Part shown: positions 35,675 through 44,468 of the stretch, piece by piece
Layout: each line of letters starts with the position of its first letter
Numbering within the stretch: position 1 is the first letter of the stretch
Source: Acidobacteriota bacterium
Lineage (GTDB): Bacteria; Acidobacteriota; Terriglobia; Acidiferrales; UBA7541
Assembly (NCBI GenBank): GCA_003223245.1
Contig: QHYI01000116.1
Span: 1-48,017, forward strand
Length of the DNA: 48,017 bases
Reading direction: 5' to 3'
The notes under the pieces: generated by a model
Told to the model about the DNA's origin: nothing
The model's database searches: none
Seen by the model: only the letters and a program-made list of their open reading frames with translations
Program-made: the position numbers and the translations under genes

Positions 35675-36795
35675 TTCGCGGCACCAAGATGGCCGCTCGC
35701 CGCTAGAACCAGCCGAGGCGTGAAGTGCAGAACGCGCTCGACGGCCAGTTGTGGGACGGAGTCGTACGTGTGTGCCTGCCCCATGCGTGGAGAGAGAACA
35801 AAGCGAAGTACTCCACCGCGCGCCTTCTTGTCGGAGCGCATGGCCTTCAGCAAAGCAGCAGGGGGAACGCTGGGCCAAGGCGGCAGGGGCCCCAGACGGC
35901 GAACCAGGGAGATAATCCGCGATACATCCTCGGCGGGAGTCAAGTGCAGTTCGTGTCCAAGAAATGCCGCTGCCATCATTCCCCAAGCGACCGCCTCGCC
36001 ATGCTGGTAGCGGCGATAATGCGTAATGCTTTCCAGAGCGTGAGCAAAGGTGTGCCCAAAATTCAAAATTTCGCGCAAACCGGATTCGTGCTCATCGCGG
36101 CTGACCACGCGGGCTTTGATCTGCGCGTTGCGTGGGATCAAAGAGCCGAGCGCGTCCGGGTCGCGCTCTAAGACGCAATCCATGTTTTTCTCCAGCAGGG
36201 AAAACATCGGCGCGTCGGCAATCACTGCATGCTTGATGACTTCTGCCAGGCCACCGCGGAACTCACGATCTGGAAGAGTGCGCAACAGGTCGGGATCAGT
36301 GATCACCAGCCGCGGCGGGTAGAACGCCCCAACGAGATTCTTGCCTTCCGGAAGATTTACGCCGGTTTTCCCGCCGATGGAGCTGTCTACTTGGGCGACC
36401 AAGGTGGTGGGAATGTGGACCAACGCCACGCCGCGCAAATACGAAGCTGCCGCAAAGCCGGCCACATCCCCGACGACTCCCCCGCCAACCGCAACGATCA
36501 GCGACTTGCGATCGGCGCCCACGCGACAAAGAGCACGCGCGATTTGCTCAACGCTGCCCAAGTGCTTCGCAGATTCCGCGTCGTTGAACAAATGGATATT
36601 GCGTTTCGCAAATCCCAAGCCCCGCCCCACAATTTTCCCGACCGCGCGCCAAACCTTCGCAGACGAAACAATGTGAATACTGGAAAATTTCCCGAGCGCC
36701 GCTATCTCGTGCGGCGCCTGGCGAATTATGCCTGTCCCGGCAACCACCGTGTAAGGACCGGCGGAAGATTGCACTCGAATGCGCGCAGCTTTCAT
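35671..36795 (-). CDS. aroB: 3-dehydroquinate synthase
   Basis: Second step of the shikimate pathway, NAD- and zinc-dependent. 374 residues: SLIVAVGGGVVGDVAGFAAA (NAD), TTLVAQVDSSIGGKTGVNLP, GLAEVIKHAVIADAPMFSLL (metal Glu), and the His ligands in ILNFGHTFAHALESI and GEAVAWGMMAAAFLG. Chorismate from this pathway feeds menaquinone synthesis, consistent with coupling to ubiE/menG. The ATG is divergent from nadB with a 122-base shared spacer. Confidence 0.95.
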   Translation of the reverse strand: MKAARIRVQSSAGPYTVVAGTGIIRQAPHEIAALGKFSSIHIVSSAKVWRAVGKIVGRGLGFAKRNIHLFNDAESAKHLGSVEQIARALCRVGADRKSLIVAVGGGVVGDVAGFAAASYLRGVALVHIPTTLVAQVDSSIGGKTGVNLPEGKNLVGAFYPPRLVITDPDLLRTLPDREFRGGLAEVIKHAVIADAPMFSLLEKNMDCVLERDPDALGSLIPRNAQIKARVVSRDEHESGLREILNFGHTFAHALESITHYRRYQHGEAVAWGMMAAAFLGHELHLTPAEDVSRIISLVRRLGPLPPWPSVPPAALLKAMRSDKKARGGVLRFVLSPRMGQAHTYDSVPQLAVERVLHFTPRLVLAASGHLGAAK

Positions 36796-36917
36796 CGGGA
36801 AGACGCTTCAATGTAACACACGCTCCACGACTGCCGCACGCCGCAACCGCCTCTGTTATCCGCCCATTTTCTTCGTGCTACCATATGTGGGCGATTTGAG
36901 CGCCGATTTTCATCCCC

Positions 36918-38561
36918 ATGACGACTTCCCACAGAATCCATCATGTCGACTATGCTGTCGTGGGCAGCGGAATCGCGGGACTGCGCGCGGCAATTGAATT
37001 GAGCACCTCGGGAAACGTGTTGGTGCTCGCCAAATCGAACTTGAGCGATTCGGCCACCGCCTGGGCGCAAGGCGGCATTGCCGTGGCGCTCTCCGATGAA
37101 GACGAAATCGGGCTGCACGAGCAAGACACCATCAACGCGGGCGACGGCTTGTGCCGGCCCGAAGCCGTGTCCCTGCTGGTCGAAGAAGGTCCAAAGTACA
37201 TCGCGCAGCTCATCGAATGGGGCACAGAATTCGACCGTGCCGGGACCAAGCTGGCCTTCACACGCGAAGCCGCGCACAGCCGCTCGCGGATTCTGCATGC
37301 CCAAGGAGATTCAACGGGTCGCGAGATCAGCCGAGCGCTGCTCGCCCGCGCACATTCGATCCCGCATCTGCATTTACGTCCCCATGCGTTTACTACCCAA
37401 CTGCTTATGGACCGCGGCCGCGTCACCGGCTTGCGCTTCATCGACGAGACCGACCTCACGCTGCACGAGTTGCATGCCGGGGCGGTGCTCCTGGCGACAG
37501 GCGGCTTGGGACAAATCTATCGTGAGACGACCAATCCTGAAGTCGCTACTGGCGATGGCATGGCTATCGCGTACGAGGCCGGCGCGGTCTTGTCCGACAT
37601 GGAATTCATGCAGTTCCATCCTACGGCGCTGGCGATTCAGGGCGCGCCGCGCTTTCTGCTCGCTGAAGCGCTGCGTGGAGAAGGCGGCGTGCTGCGCAAC
37701 ATCGGTCTGGAGCGATTTATGAAGAAATACCACGACGCGCAGGAATTAGCTCCGCGCGATGTGGTGGCGCGCGCCATTGTCAGCGAGATGCAGCGCACCG
37801 AGAGCACCCACGTTTACCTGGACATGACCAAAAAGAGCGAGGAATTTTTGCAGAAGCGCTTCCCGCGAATTTACGAGACCTGCCTGAGCTGCGGCTTGGA
37901 CTTGGCGAGCGACTTGGCGCCGGTTTGCCCCGCCGCGCATTATGTGATCGGTGGGGTGAAAACAGATTTGCAGGGCCGCACTTCCCTTCCCGGCTTGTAT
38001 GCTGCGGGAGAGACTGCCGCGACGGGCGTGCATGGCGCCAACCGCCTCGCCAGCAATTCGCTCCTCGAAGGACTGATTTTTGGCGCTCTCGCGGGCCAGG
38101 CTATGATCAAAGAGGCGCCCGCGGGCAAGCGCAAAGGGCAAGCGTTGCCGGGAAGCCCCGTCCCGCTGCCCGCTAATTCTTCAACCGCGCAAAAAGAAAC
38201 AGTAAAAAACGGCGCGGCAAAGAGCGAAGCAGCCAAGCCACCCGCGTTAATCTGTGCGCTGCGATCGAAAATTCGTGATTTGATGTGGCGCGACGTGGGC
38301 ATCATGCGCACTGGCAAAGAGTTGGCGGAATCCGTCAAGCAGCTCGAAGCGATGGAGCTTCCCAAGTGTGACAAGTCCGGACGCGCCAGCCACGAGCTGC
38401 AAAATCTCCACACTCTCTCGCTGGCGATGGCGCGCGCGGCGCTGGCTCGCGAGGAAAGCCGCGGCAGCCATTACCGCTCGGACTTTCCTTTCCGCAACGA
38501 CGAGAACTTCGCGAAGCACTCCGCTGTGCAAAAAGGCAAGGACGTGCGGTTCGAGGCCTGA
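36918..38561 (+). CDS. nadB: L-aspartate oxidase
   Basis: FAD-dependent oxidation of aspartate to iminoaspartate, the first step of NAD synthesis. 547 residues: FAD loop VVGSGIAGLRAAIELSTSGN, DSATAWAQGGIAVALSD, HEQDTINAGDGLC, HSRSRILHAQGDSTGREISR, SDMEFMQFHPTAL, APRDVVARAIVSEM, GLYAAGETAATGVHGANRLA and SNSLLEGLIFGALAGQ. An Ala/Lys/Pro-rich insert of about 40 residues (near 395-435) separates the catalytic part from the C-terminal helical domain; it looks like a flexible linker. No nadA or nadC follows in the window. Confidence 0.94.
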   Translation: MTTSHRIHHVDYAVVGSGIAGLRAAIELSTSGNVLVLAKSNLSDSATAWAQGGIAVALSDEDEIGLHEQDTINAGDGLCRPEAVSLLVEEGPKYIAQLIEWGTEFDRAGTKLAFTREAAHSRSRILHAQGDSTGREISRALLARAHSIPHLHLRPHAFTTQLLMDRGRVTGLRFIDETDLTLHELHAGAVLLATGGLGQIYRETTNPEVATGDGMAIAYEAGAVLSDMEFMQFHPTALAIQGAPRFLLAEALRGEGGVLRNIGLERFMKKYHDAQELAPRDVVARAIVSEMQRTESTHVYLDMTKKSEEFLQKRFPRIYETCLSCGLDLASDLAPVCPAAHYVIGGVKTDLQGRTSLPGLYAAGETAATGVHGANRLASNSLLEGLIFGALAGQAMIKEAPAGKRKGQALPGSPVPLPANSSTAQKETVKNGAAKSEAAKPPALICALRSKIRDLMWRDVGIMRTGKELAESVKQLEAMELPKCDKSGRASHELQNLHTLSLAMARAALAREESRGSHYRSDFPFRNDENFAKHSAVQKGKDVRFEA

Positions 38562-38599
38562 GCGCAAACCGACGGGCGGCCACGCTCTTCAAGCGATTC

Positions 38600-39598
38600 C
38601 TACTGAGCTTGCAACTGTTTCAGACTTTCCAGAAAAACATGTCCAACGATGGCGAGTGTCTTGGGGCTGATTTTGTCAAGCTTGTCCTCGGGCGTATGCC
38701 AGTAGCCGTTTTTCGTAAAGTCGCCGATCACATCCACGGCGGGAACGCCGCGCTTAAGGAAAGAATCATGATCGTCCTCGGCAGAAAAGGTTTCATCCAC
38801 AAAAAATGATGAGTAACCGAGCCGGTGAGCGGTATTCCAAAACAGGTTGACCAAAGCGGGGGTGGAACTAGACTCGCGCGGGAACCGGGCGTTCTTCCCG
38901 CCTACGATGTCGGCCAGCAGAAATTCTTTAATCTTCTTGATGTCACCGGACACGGCCAGTTTCGCGGCCATCTCACGGCTCCCATACCGGCTGTCGGTAT
39001 CGCTCCACTGCTTCATGGCCTCTTCGCCGTCTAAGAAAGCAATCCACACGGCGTATCTTCCACGCTGCGGACATAAGAGTCGCGCCAACTCCAGCATCAA
39101 AGCCGTGGACGAGCCTCCATCATCCGCGCCAACAAAATTTTCTTTCATCAAGGCAGTGTCGTAGTGCGTGCCAAGAAGAATGATACCGGGCTTTTCCCCG
39201 GGGATTTTGGCAACGATATTTTTCATCGGCAAGCGCCCGATAGGTGTATCCGCAGTGAAACTGTCCGTGTCAACCGCGCATCCATAGCTTTTCAATTCGG
39301 ATTGCAGGAAATCCTGCAATTTCGCAATCGCCGGTGTCCCCGAGGGCCGCGGGCCAAACTCGACCTGCTTGGCCACCAACGAGTAGGCGCGCTTGCCGTC
39401 AAAACCATCCGTCTTCTCCGGCGGTGGTGCTTCCTCGGAAGCTTGCAGTGGAGCTGAAGCCGCCTTGCTCATGAAGGGCGGCTGGCCCGCGCGGGAATCA
39501 CTTCCTCCAGCTTGGCAACCGGCAACGCCAACCGAAAAACAGCCTAGCAAAAGAACGCTTCGCACAACCTGCCAAGAATCCCTTGAAAACAAAGCCAT
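38600..39598 (-). CDS. M28-family zinc peptidase lipoprotein (glutaminyl cyclase-like)
   Basis: A 332-residue lipoprotein: signal with lipobox VGVAGC (Cys28), a short linker, then the M28 fold. Metal ligands are visible in LLGTHYDTALMKENFVGADD (His, Asp), LDGEEAMKQ (Glu pair), and NGYWHTPEDKLDKIS (His near the end), with VEFGPRPSGTPAIAKLQDFL at the domain start. The layout matches glutaminyl-peptide cyclotransferase-like members of M28. Its ATG overlaps the tatC stop (TAATG), so it is made with the Tat translocase, though the lipobox signal looks Sec-type. Confidence 0.87.
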   Translation of the reverse strand: MALFSRDSWQVVRSVLLLGCFSVGVAGCQAGGSDSRAGQPPFMSKAASAPLQASEEAPPPEKTDGFDGKRAYSLVAKQVEFGPRPSGTPAIAKLQDFLQSELKSYGCAVDTDSFTADTPIGRLPMKNIVAKIPGEKPGIILLGTHYDTALMKENFVGADDGGSSTALMLELARLLCPQRGRYAVWIAFLDGEEAMKQWSDTDSRYGSREMAAKLAVSGDIKKIKEFLLADIVGGKNARFPRESSSTPALVNLFWNTAHRLGYSSFFVDETFSAEDDHDSFLKRGVPAVDVIGDFTKNGYWHTPEDKLDKISPKTLAIVGHVFLESLKQLQAQ

Positions 39599-40422
39599 TA
39601 GCGCGCCTCCACAGGGGCTCCGATGCGGCGTTCTCTCCGCCGCGTGACTACCCCGGAGACCGCGATACCTAAGAGGTAAAGCCCGATCATGGGAGCCATA
39701 AAGACCAACATGGTCGTGGCGTCCGGAGTAGGCGTGATAATGGCAGCGATGACGGTGATCACCAGAATCGCATAGCGGAAATTCTTCCAGAGAAATCTCG
39801 GCGTCACGATTCCAAACAACGACAAAAAGAAAATCAAAACGGGAAGCTCGAACATCAGCCCCATGCCCAAAAGAATCATCAGAATAAGGTCAAAATATTC
39901 GTTAATGCTGATCATCGGTGTTACGTCCCGATGGATCATGAACAACGGCCCCGGCGTCACCAGGAAGTGCAGGATATACGGGAGCAGAACGAAATAGCCA
40001 AACGCAATGCCCGCTAAAAAAAGAAAAATCGTCGAGAACATGAAACCGGTGACCGCCCCGCGCTCATGTTTGTAAAGAGCTGGCGCAACAAACAGCCAGA
40101 TTTGATAGAGCACAATGGGAGACGCCAGCACAAATCCGAGGTACACACCTACGGTGAGGACCAAGTTCAGATACCCAGCCGGGTGTGTGTAAATCAGTTT
40201 GGGATCCAAATGCGCATCCGCGAGCGCCTTCAGCATCGGCCGGTTGATCCATTCCACGAAGTATTTGGAAAGATACACGCCAATGAACGCCCCCATGCCC
40301 ACGGCGTACAGAGAATAAATGATGCGCTTGCGTAGCTCGCTGAGGTGCTCGAAAAACGTCATCGTGCCGCCGGGTTCTTCGGAGCGGGCGGGATTTTGCG
40401 TGTTGGGAGCGGAGTTGGGCAC
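39598..40422 (-). CDS. tatC: Twin-arginine translocase subunit TatC
   Basis: Core receptor of the Tat pathway for folded proteins. From MTFFEHLSELRKRIIYSLYA onward, six membrane spans and the loop YLNLVLTVGVYLGFVLASPI then LYQIWLFVAPALYKHERGAV are typical; FELPVLIFFLSLFGIVTPRF follows. The frame extends far upstream but overlaps tatA there; GTG at 40420-40422, four bases after the tatA stop, gives 274 residues, and ATG at 40362 (M-T-F-F-E) is the alternative with 254. Neither has a strong ribosome site, so coupling to tatA is likely. Confidence 0.93.
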   Translation of the reverse strand: MPNSAPNTQNPARSEEPGGTMTFFEHLSELRKRIIYSLYAVGMGAFIGVYLSKYFVEWINRPMLKALADAHLDPKLIYTHPAGYLNLVLTVGVYLGFVLASPIVLYQIWLFVAPALYKHERGAVTGFMFSTIFLFLAGIAFGYFVLLPYILHFLVTPGPLFMIHRDVTPMISINEYFDLILMILLGMGLMFELPVLIFFLSLFGIVTPRFLWKNFRYAILVITVIAAIITPTPDATTMLVFMAPMIGLYLLGIAVSGVVTRRRERRIGAPVEAR

Positions 40423-40426
40423 GGGT

Positions 40427-40870
40427 TCACGTGGGGCGCGGAGCGTCCTGGGAAGGTTCCGGCAGATTTGCTGCCGCTGCCTCCACTTTGCTCTCGGCGG
40501 CGTCTTCTGAGCTGCGGGCCACGGACTCGGCAACAGGAGAGAGCACTGGAGCTTCGCTGGCCTGGGGCTCCCGAGCAGTCTCCGCGGTAGCCGTTTCCGT
40601 GCTTGCGGGAGCAGGAAGAGCCGCGGGCTCGACAGTTTGGGCTGCCGCGATGGCCGCTGCGGCTTCGGCGGCCTTCTTGCGCTCGGCGAGCATCGCCTGC
40701 CGCTCCAGGTCGCGCATCTCCTCTTCAAACGCCGACCTAAAATCGGTAGAAGCTTTGCGGAACTCCGCCATCAGCTTCCCGAGCCCGCGTGCCAGCTCCG
40801 GAAGCTTTTGTGGCCCGAAAACCACGAGGACCACAATAAAAACGACAATCATATGGGGAATGCTTAACAT
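40427..40870 (-). CDS. Twin-arginine translocase subunit TatA/TatB
   Basis: A 147-residue protein with an N-terminal membrane helix (HMIVVFIVVLVVFGPQKLPE) and an amphipathic helix (LARGLGKLMAEFRKASTDFR), followed by a charged helix and a long Ala/Glu/Pro tail. The F-G-P-x-K-L-P-E-L hinge is common to TatA and TatB; the long cytoplasmic part is more TatB-like. No second tatA-type gene is seen here, so this copy may serve both roles or a partner lies elsewhere. Confidence 0.88.
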   Translation of the reverse strand: MLSIPHMIVVFIVVLVVFGPQKLPELARGLGKLMAEFRKASTDFRSAFEEEMRDLERQAMLAERKKAAEAAAAIAAAQTVEPAALPAPASTETATAETAREPQASEAPVLSPVAESVARSSEDAAESKVEAAAANLPEPSQDAPRPT

Positions 40871-40948
40871 AGCGTCTTACAGTCGTCTTAGACCCCATTT
40901 GCATCATAGAAAGGGTATTCAGCTGGTGTCAAACGAGAGTTGGCGGTG

Positions 40949-40957
40949 TGCTATAAT
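40949..40957 (+). promoter_or_regulatory. Extended -10 promoter of the second S41 peptidase gene
   Basis: TGCTATAAT (40949-40957) is an exact extended -10 element; no convincing -35 box lies 17 bases upstream. The ATG at 40984 is 27 bases further. Confidence 0.55.
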
Positions 40958-40983
40958 TTTTCGTGGGTTTTCACGAGGTCAGA

Positions 40984-42603
40984 ATGAAATCAGAACGCCG
41001 AGGAATATTTATCGCCGTTGGAGTGTTGCTGTTATCCGCTGTATTGGGTGGCATTTACGGCCCCAATGTGCGGGCCACTGCGGCGTCGGCCGACGATTAT
41101 CAGACGGCCGTGCGCAACTTCACGCGCGTTCTCGACACGGTCGAGAGCAATTACGCCGACCCCGTGGACGTGGACAAAGCCGTCTACCAAGGAGCTATCC
41201 CGGGAATGTTGCGGATGCTCGACCCGCACTCCAGTTTCTTTGACGCCAAGCAATTTTCGCTGCTTCGCGAAGACCAGCGCGGAAAATACTACGGCGTAGG
41301 CATGATCGTGGCGCCCCAGCAAAATCACACCGTAGTGATGGCGCCGTACGCGGGCGCTCCTGCCTACAATGCGGGGATCCGGCCGGGCGACGTCATCCTG
41401 AAGGTCGATGACAAATCCACTGAGAATTTGTCCACCACCGAAGTGGCCGATCTGTTGAAGGGGCCAAAGGGTACCGTGGTCAAGATCACCGTTTCGCGGG
41501 AGGGCTATCCGGAACCTCTGGTGTTCACCGTGACGCGCGACGAGATTCCCCGCCATTCGGTGGACATTGCCTTTTTGCTGAAGCCCGGCATTGGTTACAT
41601 TCGTTTGTCGGGGTTCAACGAAACCACCGACCACGAAATTGCTGAAGGCCTAAAAAAACTGGATGCTTCTTCGCTCGACGGCCTAATTCTGGACATGCGT
41701 AACAATCCTGGCGGTTTGCTGAATGAAGCGGTCGCGGTTGCCGACATGTTCCTCGACAAGAACCAGTTGATCGTCTCCCACCATGGAAGGAACTCTCCCG
41801 AGCGGCGGTATTACGCCGTGCGCGGCAACCAAGGAATGACCACTCCCCTCGTGATTTTGGTGAACAACAATTCGGCGTCAGCGACGGAAATTGTCTCCGG
41901 AGCCGTGCAGGACCACGACCGCGGCCTGATTGTGGGTGAAACCACCTTCGGCAAGGGTTTGGTACAAACCGTCACTCCGCTCAGCGAAAATACGGGCCTG
42001 GCCTTGACTACTGCTCGCTACTACACTCCCAGCGGCCGGTTGATTCAGCGCGACTACAAATCCGTTTCGCTCTACGAATATCATTACGAACGCAAAGTGC
42101 CCGAGCATCCGACTGAAGTGCGGCTTACCGACAGCGGGCGGCAAGTCACCGGCGGGGGCGGAATCACGCCGGACATCGTCGTGGACGCTCCGAAGCTCAC
42201 AAAATTCGAGCAGCTTCTGTTTCGCGAAGGCGTGCTCTTTCCCGCGGAAACCGGCGCTGGAGGCTTCACGCGCTATTTCCTGGGAACCAAGCCCACCGTC
42301 GCGAAAGATTTTGAAGTCGACGACAACGTAATGCGCATGTTCCGGGAATATTTGACCAAACACAACGTCCGCTATACGGAACCAGAACTGGCGGAAAGCC
42401 TCGACTGGATCAAGCGCAAGCTCAAGCAGGAAGTGTTCATGTCTGTGTTTAACATACAGGAAGGGTACAAGGTCCTGATTGAAGGCGATCCGCAAGTGCA
42501 GAAGGCGGTTGAAGCCGTTCCACAGGCGCGCGCGCTTTACCAGAACGCTCGCCGGATCGTAGCGCAGCGTATGGCCGCCTCGGGCTCCCCTGATCAGCCA
42601 TAA
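40984..42603 (+). CDS. S41 family C-terminal processing peptidase (CtpA-like), copy 2
   Basis: A 539-residue paralogue of the gene at 13971, with the same domain order: N-terminal membrane segment (RGIFIAVGVLLLSAVLGGIY), PDZ (GMIVAPQQNHTVVMAPYAGA; AGIRPGDVILKVDDKSTENL), protease core LILDMRNNPGGLLNEAVAV, nucleophile Ser in VNNNSASATEIVSGA and Lys in ETTFGKGLVQT, and the same C-terminal extension (GGGGITPDIVVDAPKLTKFE). Long stretches are identical between the copies, so the duplication is either recent or strongly conserved. ATG at 40984 follows AGGTCAG; an in-frame ATG seven codons earlier has no site. Confidence 0.93.
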   Translation: MKSERRGIFIAVGVLLLSAVLGGIYGPNVRATAASADDYQTAVRNFTRVLDTVESNYADPVDVDKAVYQGAIPGMLRMLDPHSSFFDAKQFSLLREDQRGKYYGVGMIVAPQQNHTVVMAPYAGAPAYNAGIRPGDVILKVDDKSTENLSTTEVADLLKGPKGTVVKITVSREGYPEPLVFTVTRDEIPRHSVDIAFLLKPGIGYIRLSGFNETTDHEIAEGLKKLDASSLDGLILDMRNNPGGLLNEAVAVADMFLDKNQLIVSHHGRNSPERRYYAVRGNQGMTTPLVILVNNNSASATEIVSGAVQDHDRGLIVGETTFGKGLVQTVTPLSENTGLALTTARYYTPSGRLIQRDYKSVSLYEYHYERKVPEHPTEVRLTDSGRQVTGGGGITPDIVVDAPKLTKFEQLLFREGVLFPAETGAGGFTRYFLGTKPTVAKDFEVDDNVMRMFREYLTKHNVRYTEPELAESLDWIKRKLKQEVFMSVFNIQEGYKVLIEGDPQVQKAVEAVPQARALYQNARRIVAQRMAASGSPDQP

Positions 42604-42674
42604 ACTCCTTGACGTATTGGGTTGTCTTAACCGGCAGCAAGGACAAGAAACACGACCGTTGACCTGCTTTCTTC

Positions 42675-42713
42675 TTCACTTAGAACTTATAACTTAGCGT
42701 ACGACTTAGAACC
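42675..42713. repeat. Short ACTTAGAAC-type direct repeats before the tRNA
   Basis: ACTTAGAAC occurs twice and ACTTAGCGT once within about 36 bases (42679-42714). No function seen. Confidence 0.3.
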
Positions 42714-42726
42714 TCCTTCCTGCGTG

Positions 42727-42755
42727 TTGGAAACTCCTCGCGCCTTTGCTAAACT
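42727..42755 (+). promoter_or_regulatory. tRNA-Ala promoter
   Basis: TTGGAA (42727-42732), 17 bases, TAAACT (42750-42755), with the mature tRNA beginning 15 bases later. Confidence 0.6.
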
Positions 42756-42770
42756 TTTTGTGCTGCCCGT

Positions 42771-42846
42771 GGGCGAGTAGCTCAGCTGGGAGAGCGCCTC
42801 GTTCGCAACGAGGAGGCCGGGGGTTCGAATCCCCTCTCGTCCACCA
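42771..42846 (+). tRNA. tRNA-Ala (anticodon CGC)
   Basis: A complete 76-base cloverleaf with encoded CCA. Acceptor GGGCGAG pairs with CTCGTCC and contains the G3:U70 pair that marks alanine tRNAs. D-arm AGCTCAGCTGGGAGAGC; anticodon stem CCTCG/CGAGG with loop TTCGCAA, giving anticodon CGC; T-arm GGGGTTCGAATCCCC. It reads GCG codons. Confidence 0.95.
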
Positions 42847-42980
42847 TTGCAAAGAATTCGAACCACCTCCCCGTCGCTCGCCTTTCATCAGCGGATCTAA
42901 CGCCAAGGTATTGAGCGAAGTCGTGGCCTTGTAAAAGGGTCGATCGTTGTCACCGGCGCACGTGTCTTCCTGAACGACCC

Positions 42981-43082
42981 TGTGCCTCGCCAAAATGACG
43001 AGCGACTTTAAAATCAACGAATTACGCGACAAAGTTCGTTACCTAGGTGAGACTCAACGTCCCTAAGTTTTGGCGAGGCACA
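42981..43082. mobile_element. Small inverted-repeat element (MITE-like, 102 bases)
   Basis: Perfect 15-base terminal inverted repeats TGTGCCTCGCCAAAA (42981-42995) and TTTTGGCGAGGCACA (43068-43082) bound a 72-base centre without coding capacity, inside which AACGAA/TTCGTT can form a second stem. No clear target duplication is visible. It lies between the tRNA and the first toxin-antitoxin pair. It may be a miniature transposon or just a large RNA/DNA hairpin. Confidence 0.45.
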
Positions 43083-43122
43083 ACACCCCGGGGATCGAAC
43101 GGGAAATCCTTGATTGCTTGTC

Positions 43123-43141
43123 ATATATCATGGTATATATC
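43123..43141. promoter_or_regulatory. Candidate operator of the first toxin-antitoxin module
   Basis: ATATATC occurs twice, 12 bases apart (43123-43129 and 43135-43141), and the region ATATAT-CATG-GTATAT forms a near-perfect palindrome, 15 bases before the antitoxin start. AbrB-type antitoxins typically autoregulate at such sites. Confidence 0.45.
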
Positions 43142-43155
43142 TAACAGGAGGCCTT

Positions 43156-43419
43156 ATGCCGCGTACGGCAAAGCTATTTAAGAATGGCCGAAGCCAAGCC
43201 GTGCGCTTGCCCTCCGAATTCCGATTCGAGGGCGACGAAGTATTCATCCGCAGGGATGAGAAGACGGGGGACGTGATCCTGTCGCGGAGGCCCGCCTCGT
43301 GGGATGAATTCTTCAGTTTGAGGGAAGAAGCCCTCAAGGCCGATCCGCGTGCGTTTGAGGACTTCCTTGTTAACCGCAAAGATGAACCGCCACAGAACCG
43401 CGAGCTGTTCGGACGATGA
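43156..43419 (+). CDS. vapB: AbrB/VapB-type antitoxin
   Basis: An 87-residue antitoxin. The N-terminal swapped-hairpin AbrB fold begins at once: [20 protein letters not shown], then [19 protein letters not shown]; the C-terminal half ([20 protein letters not shown]) is the helix expected to wrap the toxin. ATG at 43156 has AGGAG six bases upstream; a 14-codon upstream extension is rejected because it runs through the operator. Its stop overlaps the toxin ATG (ATGA at 43416-43419). Confidence 0.9.
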   Translation: MPRTAKLFKNGRSQAVRLPSEFRFEGDEVFIRRDEKTGDVILSRRPASWDEFFSLREEALKADPRAFEDFLVNRKDEPPQNRELFGR

Positions 43420-43817
43420 GCGCTCGCTATTTGTTGGACACCAGTGCTGCCAGCTACGCCATCACGAAAAAGAGCCTTGCTTTCGATCACCATCTCGCCA
43501 AAGTGCCCATGGCGGAGATCGGTGTTTCTACGGTGACCGAAGCTGAGTTGCGCTATGGCCTCGCGAGGCGCCCTTCCCCGGCCCTGCAAGCCACCATAAA
43601 GACATTTCTTCTAGCGGTAACGGTGTTCTCCTGGGATTCGGAAGCAGCACATCATTACGGCGACCTTCGCGCTCGACTTGAACGCCTGGGGCAACTTTTG
43701 GGCAGCCTGGACATGATGATTGCCGCCCATGCGCTTTCGCTGGGACTGACTCTCATATCAAGCGATGTGGCGTTCAAACGGATCAAGCATCTGAAGGTCG
43801 AAGACTGGACGAAGTAA
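43416..43817 (+). CDS. vapC: VapC-type PIN-domain toxin
   Basis: A 133-residue PIN ribonuclease. Acidic residues of the active site: Asp in [12 protein letters not shown], Glu in [14 protein letters not shown], Asp in [20 protein letters not shown], and Asp in [12 protein letters not shown] near the end. The usual D-T-N after the first Asp is D-T-S here, a conservative change seen in some members. Translationally coupled to the antitoxin. VapC toxins of this class commonly cut initiator or other tRNAs; the target here is unknown. Confidence 0.9.
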   Translation: MSARYLLDTSAASYAITKKSLAFDHHLAKVPMAEIGVSTVTEAELRYGLARRPSPALQATIKTFLLAVTVFSWDSEAAHHYGDLRARLERLGQLLGSLDMMIAAHALSLGLTLISSDVAFKRIKHLKVEDWTK

Positions 43818-44468
43818 TGGTTGGCTGAAGAGAGCGCTCGCCCAAGAGTGTGCGCAAAAACCTCGTCATAGCTCATGACTAAAGGTGACGCATTCGCCCA
43901 TTACTAGCAACGACTACTGTTCCAACGCGTCCAACGATGCTGTTGAAGTGATAGGCGAAGCTGTCGCAGAGCGTCTGAGCGAACCGGCGGTCAAGTCTCA
44001 GTTCCCCAGAAGTAAAGTGAGCAGCTAAGATCGCGTCCGCACGATCACCAAGCAAATGATGCGGAGGCCTTGGCTGTGAATCTCATAGGAGGTTGTTACG
44101 CACTGAAGGGAAGATGCTACGCTTGGGCTTTTGTTGAGCCATGATTTTATCCCGCCTCTCAACATCGAGCTGCACTGAAAAGACAAAGAGAAAACCGGTT
44201 TGCCAGGTTTGCCAATTAGGGGCCCCGTGAAATAGCTAAGTGATTGTGGCGCCTTGCCTTAGCTTATTTCCCCCTGTGGTCCGCAATAATTGCACACGCC
44301 GTCTGAATTCGCCCATGTAACATGTTACGCGGCCTTCTTGTGGTATCTTGCTGATTTTAAAGCCGGCTGGAGTTTTGGCGAAGGACAGGGGGTATGCGTC
44401 ATAGCTGGCTCTCCAAGGTGACTATTTTATATGACTATGGTATTCTGTTTTAGTCAATGGAGGACGTG
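43818..44468. other. 650-base stretch without an intact gene
   Basis: No convincing gene. On the minus strand about 65 codons (ending at about 43885) are open and protein-like (GDRADAILAAHFTSGELRLD, then AYHFNSIVGRVG) but have no start codon, so a decayed gene is possible. The right half (44150-44460) is more A/T-rich. A perfect palindrome GTAACATGTTAC lies at 44317-44328, and a sequence resembling the right arm of the 42981-43082 element occurs at 44371-44387. Confidence 0.5.

Noticed and set aside
35675-35986. Upstream extension of ubiE/menG by about 100 codons
   Set aside because: It lies entirely within aroB in another frame; the ATG at 35674 overlaps the aroB stop and fits the family length.
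42822-42846. tRNA 3' end as an integration (att) site
   Set aside because: No second copy of the T-arm/acceptor sequence was found in the following 5 kb and no integrase is present.
42706-43032. Minus-strand frame over the tRNA that reads T-R-G-D-S-N-P-R-P-P
   Set aside because: This is the well-known false protein made by translating the antisense of a tRNA gene.
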